The translations under genes were made by a program, and so were the position numbers. The notes beneath the pieces were generated by a model. The model was given only the letters and a program-made list of their open reading frames with translations, ran no database searches and was not told the origin of the DNA. From assembly GCA_004296455.1 (NCBI GenBank), contig AP018280.1, positions 806,001-870,000 of the forward strand: DNA of 64,000 nucleotides, read 5' to 3'. Within the stretch, counting starts at the first letter, position 1. Each line of letters begins with the position of its first letter. Shown here in pieces: positions 36,702-45,967 of the stretch. Origin of the DNA: Calothrix sp. NIES-4101. GTDB taxonomy: Bacteria > Cyanobacteriota > Cyanobacteriia > Cyanobacteriales > Nostocaceae.

Positions 36702-39700
36702 GAAGTTTCCCACCCGTTTTTATCTCCTGATGGTTCTTTGTTAGCTTTTATCGGTCGGGAGGAGGGACATCCAGAAGTTTATGTCACCTCAAGTGAAGGT
36801 GGTGTTGCTAAACGACTGACGTTTTTGGGAGCAAATACGATTGTTGTTGGTTGGAGTCCTGATAGTGGTTCTATTTTGTTTGCGAGTAATACCACTCAAC
36901 CTTTTCGTCGTATTTATAATCTATATCAAATTAGTCCCGAAGGTGGTTTACCAGAGCGTTTACCTTGGGGATTAGCGAATCATCTTTCCTATGGTCGTAA
37001 TGGTGGTGTAGTTATTGGTAGAAACACAAGTGATATTGCTCGTTGGAAGCGTTACCGAGGTGGTACTACAGGGGTAATTTGGATTGACCCCGATGGGATG
37101 GGTAATTTTCATAAGTTGCTGGATTTACCGGGAAATTTAACTGCACCGATGTGGGTGGGGGAGCGAATTTATTTTATTTCTGACCACGAGCAAATAGGTA
37201 ATTTATATTCTTGTCTTCCGAATGGGGGAGATGTACAAAAACATACCCATCATCAGGATTATTATGTCCGTAATGCGACTACTGATGGGAAACGAATTGT
37301 CTACCATGCAGGTGCAGAACTTTTTTGTTTTGACCCTTTGAATCAAAATCCAGTAACTCAAAAAATTCCAGTACAGTTTTACAGTCCTCAAGTTCAACGT
37401 CAGCGCAAGTTTGTGGATTGTGCGAATTATCTAGAGAGTTATCATCTCCACCCCGATGGACATTCAACCCTGGTGACTGCGAGGGGGAAAAGCTTTTGGT
37501 TTGGTAACTGGGAAGGAGCTGTAACGCAAATTGGTCAAAGAGACGGGGTACGCTATCGCTGTACCTGTTGGTTAGGTAATGGTCAGGGATTTGTGACTAT
37601 TTCGGATGCTGGTGGAGAAGAAGCGCTAGAAATCCACAGTTGCGACCCCCATCAACCACCGCAACGACTCACAGGTCTTGATTTAGGACGGACTATAGCG
37701 ATGGAAGTTTCACCAACCGCAGACATGGTAGCTTTGTCTAATCATCGTTACGAATTGATAGTGGTAGATTTAACTAGTAAGCAGAGCCGTATCTTAGACC
37801 GTAGTATTCATCATCGCATCGGTGGTTTCTCCTGGTCTCCCGATGGAAAATGGCTAGCTTATGGTTTTACGGAAAATGCCAAAGTTTCAACGATTAAGCT
37901 TTGTTCACTAGTTGATGGTAGCACCTATCGCTTAACTGAACCGAATTTTTGGGATTATGCTCCTTCGTTTGACCCAGATGGTAAATTTATTTATTTTCTT
38001 TCCTATCGGGAATTCAATCCAGTTTATGATAGTTTATACTTCGATTTAAGTTTTCCCCAAGGGATGCGTCCCTGCTTAATTTCTCTACAAAAAGACACGC
38101 GATCGCCGTTTATTGCTGTACCCAAACCCTTAAATGATAAACCTCCCCAAGAGAAAGCGAATAATCTGCAAGAGAATACCAATTCAAAACCAGAAGATAA
38201 TCAAACTTCCGACTTGAAGATTGACTTCGATAATATTAGTCGTCGAGTTGTTGGTTTCCCTGTTCCAGAAGGACGTTACGGACAAGTCATTGGTTTGAAA
38301 GGTAAAGTTCTATTGACTTCTTTCTCAATCAAAGGAAGTCTCGAAAACGGGGATGGTTGGTCGGATGAAAACCGCAACCAAGCGACTTTGTACCTGCTAG
38401 ATTTTGAGCAGCAGAAGCAGGATATAGTTGCAGAGGAAGTCAATAACTTCAAAGTTTGTCAAGACAAGGAAACAATTATTTATCGTTGCCAAAATCGTCT
38501 ACGGGTATGTAGAGCTGCTCCTAAATCCAATGGGAAATTAGAAGACGAACCAGTTAGAAAAACAGGTTGGCTAGACTTAAATCGCGTCAAAATCTCCGTG
38601 ATTCCCAACCAAGAATGGCAGCAAATGTTCCGGGAAGTATGGCGATTGCAAAAAGAACATTTTTGGGTAGAAAATATGTCAGGGATTGACTGGGAGCAAG
38701 TTTATCAATCCTATCGTCTCCTACTCGATAAAGTCACCAGTCGTTCAGAATTTTCCGATTTAATTTGGGAATTGCAAGGTGAATTGGGAACTTCCCACGC
38801 TTACGAAATGGGTGGAGATTATCGTCGTTCCCCCGGTTATCATTTAGGTTTATTAGGTGCAGATTTCCGCTATGACCCTGTAGATGATGCTTACCGAGTT
38901 GAACATATCGTCCAAGGTGATTCCTGGAATGAAAGAGCTAATTCTCCTTTAAATACCTTGGGAACAAATATCCAGGAGGGAGACTTGTTATTGTGGGTAG
39001 GGGGACAAAGATTAGGAAAACAAGTTTCTCCCCAAGAATTACTCGTCCACAAAGCAGATTTAGAAGTCACCCTGACTTTTGCTTGTCAGGATGAAGAAAC
39101 ATATCAAACTATTACAGTGAAAACATTGAGGGATGACAGTAAACTTCGTTACCGCGAATGGGTGGAACGGAATCGGCAAATAGTCCGCGAAAAAACAGGT
39201 GCGCGGGTCGGTTATCTGCATATCCCCGACATGGGAGCCAATGGTTATGCCGAGTTTCATCGTTATTTTGGCGTAGAAGTCCAGCAAGAAGCTTTAATTA
39301 TCGATGTTCGTTACAACGGTGGTGGGAATGTATCACAATTATTACTAGAAAAATTAGCACGGCAAAGGATTGGTTATTGTGTTTCTCGCTGGGGTCAACC
39401 ACAACCCTATCCAATAGATTCCTTAATTGGACCGATGGTGGGAATTACTAACGAACTAGCTGGTTCGGATGGTGATATTTTTAGCCATTGTTTTAAATTA
39501 ATGAAACTGGGTAAATTAATCGGTAAGCGGACTTGGGGAGGAGTGATTGGCATTTCTTCGCCCTGTCATCCCTTAGTTGATGGTAGCATCGTCACCCAGC
39601 CAGAATATTCATGTTGGTTTCAAGACGTTGGTTGGCAGGTTGAAAACTATGGAACTGACCCAGATATCGAAGTGGAAATAACACCTCAAGATTGGGGAGA

Positions 39701-39827
39701 AGGTAAAGACCCTCAATTAGAGCGGGCGATAGAACTGATTTTACAACAATTACAAGAAAACCCTGTACAGTTGCCAGAATTTAGCGATCGCGTAGCGACT
39801 CCTGTATGGAAACAAATATCAGGATAA
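36702..39827 (+). pseudogene. tricorn-type protease (S41), 3' fragment
   Basis: From the target duplication the frame reads EVSHPFLSPDGSLLAFIGRE and continues for 1,041 residues. It has a six- to seven-bladed TolB-like propeller (FSWSPDGKWLAYGF), a second propeller region, then helices (WRLQKEHFWVENMSGIDWEQVY), a PDZ-like part, and an S41 serine-protease core with DVRYNGGGNVSQLL and NELAGSDGDIFSH, where the Ser after AG is the likely nucleophile. Tricorn proteases degrade peptides downstream of the proteasome or other ATP-dependent proteases. Rejoined, the protein has about 1,085 residues. The ATG at 36660 lies inside the IS and would add a short foreign leader, so some expression is possible. 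Confidence 0.92.
39784..39803 (-). repeat. dispersed GGAGTCGC repeat inside a coding region
   Basis: GCGATCGCGTAGCGACTCCT is the complement of the repeat found at 27725 and 40952. Here it encodes DRVATP in the last residues of the tricorn-type protease, so the repeat has contributed to the C-terminus. Confidence 0.65.
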
Positions 39828-40225
39828 GTCAGTTTATCACACGGGTACTCATAATCTGGATTTGTTAAATTTATTTGGGTGAGACTCTTTTTGTGAGACG
39901 ATTTTTATCGAGCAATAAAACTCAAGATGATTACTAGGCAAGAATTACAGGCTGTAAGCACTAATTACCATTATTCGTGACAACTACCCGCAAATCGCAA
40001 ATCTCTATCAAACTAATTCTCTAAACCAGAACCGGAATTTTGCCACAAGCAGGTTTATTAATGGTCACACCCAAACAAATATCATCCCCAGTTACCAAAT
40101 CAGGGTATTTCCTAACTAACAACTCAAAATTAAGCATCAGCTTACAGTTACACTATATCAACTCATGCAGCTAGATTTGAGATAATTGTGTCCTGTTATT
40201 TTCTTCGCAATTGATGATTAAAGAC
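39828..40225. other. intergenic region with a possible minus-strand mini-ORF
   Basis: Mostly non-coding AT-rich DNA. On the minus strand 40021-40137 holds a 38-codon frame (MLNFELLVRKYPDLVTGDDI to PVLV) with protein-like composition but no clear ribosome-binding site. It could be a gene relic or chance. Confidence 0.35.
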
Positions 40226-40831
40226 CTATGGCATAATATCATCAAGTTTGAGTTGTAAATTGGGAAATAAATAAGAGTTAACCATATCTCCCAAACGGTA
40301 TTGTTGTTGCTGATAAATACCGTTAACTAATTGACATACTGTAAAGGTCGGTTGCTTTGGACTTCCGATAAATTGCAAACCACCCAAACCGCGAAAGTCG
40401 ATAATCCAATATTCTGGGATTTCCAGAAAAGCGTATTCTTCAACCTTTCTGGCATAATCATCTTGCCAATTTGTACTGACCACTTCAGCAACAAGCTTAA
40501 TAGTTTTGCCATTACAGATAATAGGTTCCTTTTGCCAAAGTGGCTCTTGGTTTAGCTTTATTTTATCTAAAACAATTACATCTGGACGTAATGCTGTCGC
40601 TTCTGCTGCGGGTGGCTTAATTAAGCAAGTCTTGGGAATCAACCAGTTAAAATCAGCACGAATAATCTCAGTATAAATTCTACCTGTAATACTTCCTGAA
40701 ACCTCTTCGTGAGGACCAGTTGGTTCCATGTCCCGTAATTCTCCGTCAATAAGTTCGTAACGAGGATTATCCCCATAATTAGCGATAAATTCTTCAAAAG
40801 TCAGAAGTTTCGGTGGGGTATAATAGGTCAT
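40226..40831 (-). CDS. Uma2 family endonuclease-like protein (DUF820)
   Basis: The protein has 201 residues. It has TFEEFIANYGDNPRYELIDGE, LRPDVIVLDKIKL (PD of the PD-(D/E)XK fold), IKLVAEVVSTNWQDDYARKVEEYAFLEIPEYWIID (E...D...K...Y motif) and LFPNLQLKLDDI at the end. Uma2 proteins are very numerous in cyanobacteria and adopt a restriction-endonuclease-like fold; their biological role is unclear. The length is usual for the family. It stands alone, with a likely promoter in the 189-bp gap upstream. Confidence 0.92.
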   Translation of the reverse strand: MTYYTPPKLLTFEEFIANYGDNPRYELIDGELRDMEPTGPHEEVSGSITGRIYTEIIRADFNWLIPKTCLIKPPAAEATALRPDVIVLDKIKLNQEPLWQKEPIICNGKTIKLVAEVVSTNWQDDYARKVEEYAFLEIPEYWIIDFRGLGGLQFIGSPKQPTFTVCQLVNGIYQQQQYRLGDMVNSYLFPNLQLKLDDIMP

Positions 40832-40951
40832 ACTTCAGCGAATAGCAAGAGATGGTTTTATTCTAGCGAAGTCTAACGGATTCTAATTGGATTATTTGCA
40901 CCACTACTACTTACCAACCAAACTCACTCTTGAGCCGTTATGCAATATTCT

Positions 40952-41000
40952 GGAGGAGTCGCTACGCGATGGCGGCAACCAATCCTACGGAGTATCGCAA
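40952..41000 (+). repeat. dispersed repeat (GGAGGAGTCGCTACGCGAT unit plus GGAGTATCGC arm)
   Basis: GGAGGAGTCGCTACGCGATG begins at 40952 and is followed by GCGGCAACC and CGGAGTATCGC. The second part resembles 41671-41706. The unit also occurs at 27725 and, inverted, at 39784. It is non-coding here. Confidence 0.65.
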
Positions 41001-41020
41001 TTATCCCATCGCCAGACAAA

Positions 41021-41533
41021 TTAGTTCAAAGTATGGTCAATTGGGTGCTTGGGATGCTGTAATTCTGCCTTAATAAGGCAGGTGTGGTCTATGGTTTCGT
41101 GAGAATAGCCATTTGCCAACATCCAGTCTTCAAAAGGGTTTCCGTTTGCCGAAATGTGTCGCCACATTTGATCAAATTGCGATTCGCTAATACCGCAAGC
41201 CATGAAAAAATCAACCTGGTTCCAGGGAATGATACCATCCGCCATCAGTTGTATTAAAGACCTTTGGTTTTCTTGCACCAATTGTTTTAAAAAATTACGA
41301 ACTTCCCTTTGACGTTCGGAAGCTAAACGGTAGCTATCCATCTGCCGATCAATTTGAAGTTGGACACGATTGATACCCCCACCAGTCAACCAACTCCTCA
41401 TATCATCGATTGCACTGGAAGTCATCTTCCATCGACCCTTTTCAGTAAAGCGATCGCACCTTATCGCACCGTTAAAACTTCGACGCAGAACATCACGCCA
41501 ATCATCACGGTCTAAATACTCTATCAGTGCCAT
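41021..41533 (-). CDS. hypothetical protein (170 aa)
   Basis: It is a soluble, mostly helical protein: MALIEYLDRDDWRDVLRRSF, then AIDDMRSWLTGGGINRVQLQ, a Glu/Arg/Gln-rich helix (SERQREVRNFLKQLVQENQ), and a C-terminal block QFDQMWRHISANGNPFEDWM ending HTLN. There is no signal peptide or membrane segment. I do not recognise the family. Codon use and composition look genuine. No partner gene is evident. Confidence 0.6.
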   Translation of the reverse strand: MALIEYLDRDDWRDVLRRSFNGAIRCDRFTEKGRWKMTSSAIDDMRSWLTGGGINRVQLQIDRQMDSYRLASERQREVRNFLKQLVQENQRSLIQLMADGIIPWNQVDFFMACGISESQFDQMWRHISANGNPFEDWMLANGYSHETIDHTCLIKAELQHPKHPIDHTLN

Positions 41534-41670
41534 AGCTCAGGATATCTAGGAAAAACAGTGCTTTGACCTTTCTCAATTATAAGTTGCAGTTTCTACATCC
41601 CAAATCAAGATTGACTCGCAAAGGGTGTATTCCTTCTCCAACGGATTTTGCCCACGTCTATGTTGATGGC

Positions 41671-41706
41671 GATGGCGGCAGCCACTCCCTTCAGGAGTAT
41701 CGCATC
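41671..41706 (+). repeat. dispersed repeat, diverged copy
   Basis: GATGGCGGCAGCCACTCCCT followed by TCAGGAGTATCGCATC resembles the second half of the repeat at 40952-41000, which reads GATGGCGGCAACC, then CGGAGTATCGCA. The flanking 41534-41819 has no convincing gene. Confidence 0.5.
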
Positions 41707-41819
41707 CCTCAACAAAAGTCAAAATCCTTACATAATAAGCTTTTAACCACATTATCATTTCGGATAATGTGGACAACTCAACATCAACATTATCCCAGTC
41801 TATGGTTTGCCGAGCATAG

Positions 41820-42332
41820 GATATCACCTACGCAATAAAAGGGTTTTCGGTAGCGAATGAGCATAGGCGTACTATTGAGCACAATCAGGCTTCTTTACTT
41901 AAGAACGATGATGGAACTTTAACAATTTGGGATGATTATACCAACCGTAGATTCCAATTTTCATGGTCAGGTTTTCTTCTGGATGATTCGGATCGACTTA
42001 TTGAGATAGGTAGACATGCTCAATTACTTGCTTACATTCAATATTTTTCACAAAGAAATGTAATCAAGGTTGACTATTCAACCAAAATCGATGAACTTGC
42101 TCAACAATTAAAGGATATTGCCACTGTCGAGACAAGCAATACTAGTATCAATATTCAGGTCAATTATTGTCCTAAACTCAATATAAATATCGAACGACGA
42201 TACCGTTTTCGTTTTGATGGTGTTCCTCTATATCCTTACGAATCAATTGTGCCACAAACACTCAAGTATAATTACAATCTTGTCACGTTTGCGGAATGGT
42301 TGATAGCAGATAAGTTGAGAATTAATCGATAG
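41820..42332 (+). pseudogene. start-less open frame, unknown protein remnant
   Basis: A 170-codon frame is open between a TAG at 41817 and a TAG at 42330 but contains no ATG and no credible GTG/TTG start. The translation is clearly protein-like: GTLTIWDDYTNRRFQFSWSG, then LIEIGRHAQLLAYIQYF, IDELAQQLKDIATVE, and YNYNLVTFAEWLIADKLRIN near the end. It probably represents the 3' part of a gene whose 5' part was lost or shifted out of frame in the repeat-bearing region before it. The family was not recognised. Confidence 0.5.
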
Positions 42333-42494
42333 ATTGAGATGGCATTGAATAAGTACCAAAACACTTAGTTTATCTTTCTTTCCTTCGGTAATTTTTGATT
42401 GTGGCGTTTGTTGGTGCATTTAGTACGGGGAGAAATCTCCCCACTACTGGGTGTTATCAATCAACCCACCCAACAATTATCTGGAGGAAATGTA

Positions 42495-42755
42495 ATGTTT
42501 GAATTTTGGTTTGATTGTACAGCTTTGGAAATATCTACAACCACTAAAATACTCAACGATATCTTATTTCCGGTTGTGTTGTTTGTGCTTATCTTTTGGT
42601 TAATGTGTGATATTTTCTTGACCGATAATATGGTGGATGACAATCTATCATCGATGAGTGAAAGCTTGAGCGATGATACGATCGCGACTCAGGAAGATAA
42701 TTACTCGCTGAAAGTAACCAATAACGAGAACCAACATAAAACTGAAATTGTTTGA
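42495..42755 (+). CDS. small single-span membrane protein (86 aa)
   Basis: GGAGGAAATGTA-ATG gives an excellent ribosome-binding site and fixes the start at 42495 rather than further upstream. The protein has one membrane segment (ILFPVVLFVLIFWLMCDIFL, about residues 23-42) and an acidic, Ser-rich tail (MVDDNLSSMSESLSDDTIAT). The function is unknown. The following small gene overlaps its end by 8 bp, which suggests coupled expression. Confidence 0.65.
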   Translation: MFEFWFDCTALEISTTTKILNDILFPVVLFVLIFWLMCDIFLTDNMVDDNLSSMSESLSDDTIATQEDNYSLKVTNNENQHKTEIV

Positions 42756-42954
42756 TATCGAACGAGAACGAAAAAAACTCAAAGCTTTGGGTGTCCGTAA
42801 ACTGCGAGATTTTTGTAAGAATTGCAAAATTACGGGTTATGCGACTCCCTGCAAACAACGAGGAATTGATGGGTTAGTAGAGTTTTTACTGCAACGACAA
42901 ATCTATGCTCGCAATATCGAGCAACAAGTCAAACATCTAGAAATATCGGCTTAA
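42748..42954 (+). CDS. small SAP/Rho-N-like protein (68 aa), TTG start
   Basis: The frame opens with TTG at 42748, overlapping the previous gene by 8 bp. It reads RERKKLKALGVRKLRDFCKN and GIDGLVEFLLQRQ, like the L-x-x-L...L-x-x-Y-x-x-G-x-x-K-x-E-L-I-x-x-L pattern of SAP or Rho N-terminal motifs, which bind nucleic acid. The start codon is unusual, but no ATG is available. The function beyond possible DNA or RNA binding is not known. Confidence 0.5.
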   Translation: MFDIERERKKLKALGVRKLRDFCKNCKITGYATPCKQRGIDGLVEFLLQRQIYARNIEQQVKHLEISA

Positions 42955-43447
42955 GGCAAATGAAAAGCTCCAGCACTTTGATGGGGATGATGAGTAGACA
43001 CTAGGAAGCGATCGCAAGCAAACTAGTCCCGCAATCTAGATAATAAGTATAAATTAATTTATCTTGTACACTGACGATTGCCTGCTATTCGTCTCGTGAT
43101 TTTTACAACCAGTAATTTTTGATAAAGTTTTTTATGATTTGTGAAGTTTATGTAGAAATTACGGTGTGTAGTAGTTATTGTTATATTATTGGCTGTCGGC
43201 AAGAATACATAACCCAATCAATATAGAACAATTTGCATTTGGACAATGAGTTTTGAATCATTTCCTGCAATCAAGAGCTTGCGTTTCTAAAAATTGAATT
43301 CTGGCAAATGAGAATCACCACCTATTTATACAGGTGTTGTTGCGTGTATTAATTGAATTTGGTGGTTCGTAGTAGAAATTAAGGAAGGACAGCTAAAGTA
43401 TTACTTTCATCTGCTATTTGGCAATAATTGCAGAGGAGAATTTAATT
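42955..43447. other. intergenic region upstream of the injection-system operon
   Basis: There is no coding sequence across about 490 bp, so the operon promoter is likely here. A short inverted repeat CACCT-ATTTATAC-AGGTG lies near 43318-43336. GAGGAGAA lies about 8 nt before the ATG at 43448. No promoter element can be assigned with confidence. Confidence 0.45.
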
Positions 43448-45193
43448 ATGCCAATTACACCAACGTATCCGGGTGTTTACATAGAAGAGATTCCCAGTGG
43501 TGTACGCACCATTACAGGTGTAGCTACATCGATTACAGCTTTTATCGGTCGTGCTGCACGGGGACCAGTTGATGAACCGATAACTATTAATAGCTACAGT
43601 GACTTTGAACGCATTTTTGGTGGTTTGTGGGTAGATAGTAGCTTAGGCTACGCTGTACGGGATTTTTACCGGAATGGAGGCTCTCAGGCAATTATTATTC
43701 GGTTGTATCGCAGCGAACAAGGCAAAAATGCCAAGTCGAAATTGAGGGTAGCAGGGTTAACACTGGAAGCAGCCTACCAGGGTGAGTGGGGAATAAATCT
43801 CCGGGCTACGGTGGATGTAAATGTCTCTGGAACTGTGGCTGCACAAATGGGATTGCAGAAAACTGATTTATTTAATTTGACGGTACGGGATATAAGTCCT
43901 GGTGGTGTACAAGAACGTTTTTTAAACTTAACAATTGTTCCTGGTAAGCCCCGCAGTTTCAACAAGGTACTGGAAGCTGAATCAAAATTAATACGTTGGG
44001 ATGGGGCAGTACTTAATAGTTTACCAACTGCGATTGTCGCCGCTCACACCGCCCAACAACAGCTAATTGATGCGAAAAATGCCAATCCCCAAGTACCCGC
44101 AGATATTGCAGCTGCGGAAACGGCTGTAAAAAATGCTAGTAAAGATTTAGACGATGATGTCAGCAAAGCAGAGAAACAATTAGAAGCAGCAAAGAAAGTA
44201 GTTCCTCCTGTTCCAGCAGATATTCAAGCAGCTACCCAAGCGGTGGAGAGCTCCAAAAATGCGGCGCAGGCTTCTAACGGTCAGTTATTAACAAAGAATG
44301 ATAATTTCACCCCCAATAATGCAGAAAGTCAGAAAAAAGGACTTTATGCCCTGGAGAAAGTTGACCTATTTAACTTGTTATGCATTCCACCTTATTTAGA
44401 TAGTGGTGATGTAGACCCAAGTTTAATTAGCGACGCAGAAGTTTACTGTCAAAAGCGTCGGGCGTTTTTGATTATCGATCCACCCAGTGCTTGGAATGAT
44501 AAAGATAAAGCTAAAGAAGGGATTGATAATTTAGGTACTCGCAGCAACCATGCAGCAGTATTTTTCCCCCGTTTGAAGCAGCCCAATTCTTTACGGGATA
44601 ATCAATTAGAAGATTTTGTCCCCTGTGGTGTTGTTGCTGGTATTTTTGCTCGTACCGATGGTCAAAGAGGTGTGTGGAAAGCACCTGCGGGTATTGATGC
44701 AACTTTGGTGGGAGTACCGCAGTTAAGCGTACCGTTGACGAATGAGGAAAACGGTGAGCTAAATCCCTTGGGTCTTAATTGTTTGCGGACTTTTCCTGGT
44801 GTGGGTAGGGTTTTATGGGGTTCAAGAACTTTGCAAGGAGACGATCGCCTAGCTTCAGAATGGAAATATATTCCTGTGCGTCGTTTGGCTTTATATATTG
44901 AAGAAAGTCTGTATCGGGGTACTCAGTGGGTGGTATTTGAACCGAATGATGAACCATTGTGGGCGCAAATTCGTTTGAATATTGGCGCTTTTATGAATAA
45001 TTTATTCCGTCAAGGTGCTTTTCAGGGTAGTACACCCCAAGATGCTTATTTTGTCAAATGCAACAGTGAAACCACTACCCAAAATGATATTAATTTGGGG
45101 ATAGTTAATATTGTTGTCGGTTTTGCTCCTTTAAAACCTGCGGAATTTGTGATTATCAAAATTCAACAAATTGCCGGTCAAATTGCTACTTAG
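43448..45193 (+). CDS. contractile injection system sheath protein
   Basis: The protein has 581 residues. The start TYPGVYIEEIPSGVRTITGV and TSITAFIGRAARGPVDEPI are hallmarks of phage-tail-like sheath subunits; the C-terminal part has YIPVRRLALYIEESLYRGTQWVVFEPN and ends in VGFAPLKPAEFVIIKI, the interlocking strand region. Sheath subunits stack around the tube and contract to drive it. Only one sheath gene is present. An unusual helical insertion (about residues 197-280) contains two related units (NPQVPADIAAAETAV and PPVPADIQAATQAV) between the N- and C-terminal sheath domains. The ribosome-binding site GAGGAGAA supports ATG 43448. Confidence 0.95.
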   Translation: MPITPTYPGVYIEEIPSGVRTITGVATSITAFIGRAARGPVDEPITINSYSDFERIFGGLWVDSSLGYAVRDFYRNGGSQAIIIRLYRSEQGKNAKSKLRVAGLTLEAAYQGEWGINLRATVDVNVSGTVAAQMGLQKTDLFNLTVRDISPGGVQERFLNLTIVPGKPRSFNKVLEAESKLIRWDGAVLNSLPTAIVAAHTAQQQLIDAKNANPQVPADIAAAETAVKNASKDLDDDVSKAEKQLEAAKKVVPPVPADIQAATQAVESSKNAAQASNGQLLTKNDNFTPNNAESQKKGLYALEKVDLFNLLCIPPYLDSGDVDPSLISDAEVYCQKRRAFLIIDPPSAWNDKDKAKEGIDNLGTRSNHAAVFFPRLKQPNSLRDNQLEDFVPCGVVAGIFARTDGQRGVWKAPAGIDATLVGVPQLSVPLTNEENGELNPLGLNCLRTFPGVGRVLWGSRTLQGDDRLASEWKYIPVRRLALYIEESLYRGTQWVVFEPNDEPLWAQIRLNIGAFMNNLFRQGAFQGSTPQDAYFVKCNSETTTQNDINLGIVNIVVGFAPLKPAEFVIIKIQQIAGQIAT

Positions 45194-45329
45194 TGCAATC
45201 AATCAAAATTCAAAATTCAAAAGGATAAATTAGCAGGATTTTTGGATTTTGCAGAGCAGTTATAGATTGTGCAAATGAATCTGTTGCAAACATTTTCTCA
45301 AATAAGTTGAGATGAGAGGTTGAAGAAAT

Positions 45330-45857
45330 ATGGAATTTACTGTGAATCCCCAGCGATTTGACCCCTATAAAAATTTTAAATTTCGGGTGAAATGGGATGG
45401 TAAATATGTGGCGGGAATTAGTAAGGTCGGCGCTCTCAAACGGACAACGGAGGTGGTGAAACATCGGGAGGGTGGAGACCCTAGCACATCCCGTAAATCG
45501 CCGGGAAGGACTGAATATGAAGCAATTATGTTAGAAAGGGGTGTAACTCACGACTTAGAGTTTGAGAATTGGGCTAGTAGGGTATGGAATTTTAAAAATG
45601 CTCAAGCGGGTGCGGAACAGCGTACTAAAGAAGTATCTTTAGATAATTTTCGCAAGGACATTATTATTGATGTCTTTAACGAGGCAGGTCAAAAGGCTAT
45701 TTCTTACAAAATTTATCGCTGTTGGGTGTCTGAATATCAGTCTTTACCAGATTTAGATGCAAATGCAAATGCAGTTGCTATTCAACATATCAAATTAGAA
45801 AATGAAGGTTGGGAAAGAGATGAAGAGGTTAAGGAACCGAAAGAGGAAAGTTTTTAA
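45330..45857 (+). CDS. contractile injection system inner tube protein
   Basis: The protein has 175 residues of the T4 gp19-like tail-tube family. It has RFDPYKNFKFRVKWDGKYVAG, then GGDPSTSRKSPGRTEYEAIMLERGVTHDLEFENWA and KAISYKIYRCWVSEYQSLPDL, the usual two-sheet sandwich with a long hairpin. It forms the hexameric inner tube expelled on contraction. An acidic tail (EEVKEPKEES) ends the protein. It follows the sheath gene after 136 bp; position and order match eCIS loci. Confidence 0.93.
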   Translation: MEFTVNPQRFDPYKNFKFRVKWDGKYVAGISKVGALKRTTEVVKHREGGDPSTSRKSPGRTEYEAIMLERGVTHDLEFENWASRVWNFKNAQAGAEQRTKEVSLDNFRKDIIIDVFNEAGQKAISYKIYRCWVSEYQSLPDLDANANAVAIQHIKLENEGWERDEEVKEPKEESF

Positions 45858-45967
45858 TCTTTGATGGGTTTTTGATGGGTTTGTAGTTGCGCTGTTTTCA
45901 CTCTGAATTTTGATTTGATTTCGAGTATAAATGCGTGACTGCAAATCAATACTGGTGAGTTGCAATT

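Noticed and set aside
41573-41827. 84-codon minus-strand frame with a protein-like beginning
   Set aside because: Its second half is encoded by the dispersed repeat and reads as low-complexity His/Arg; there is no ribosome-binding site and no recognised family.
43418-43447. Upstream start for the sheath gene
   Set aside because: GAGGAGAA is correctly spaced for ATG 43448, and sheath proteins begin close to TYPGVYIEE.
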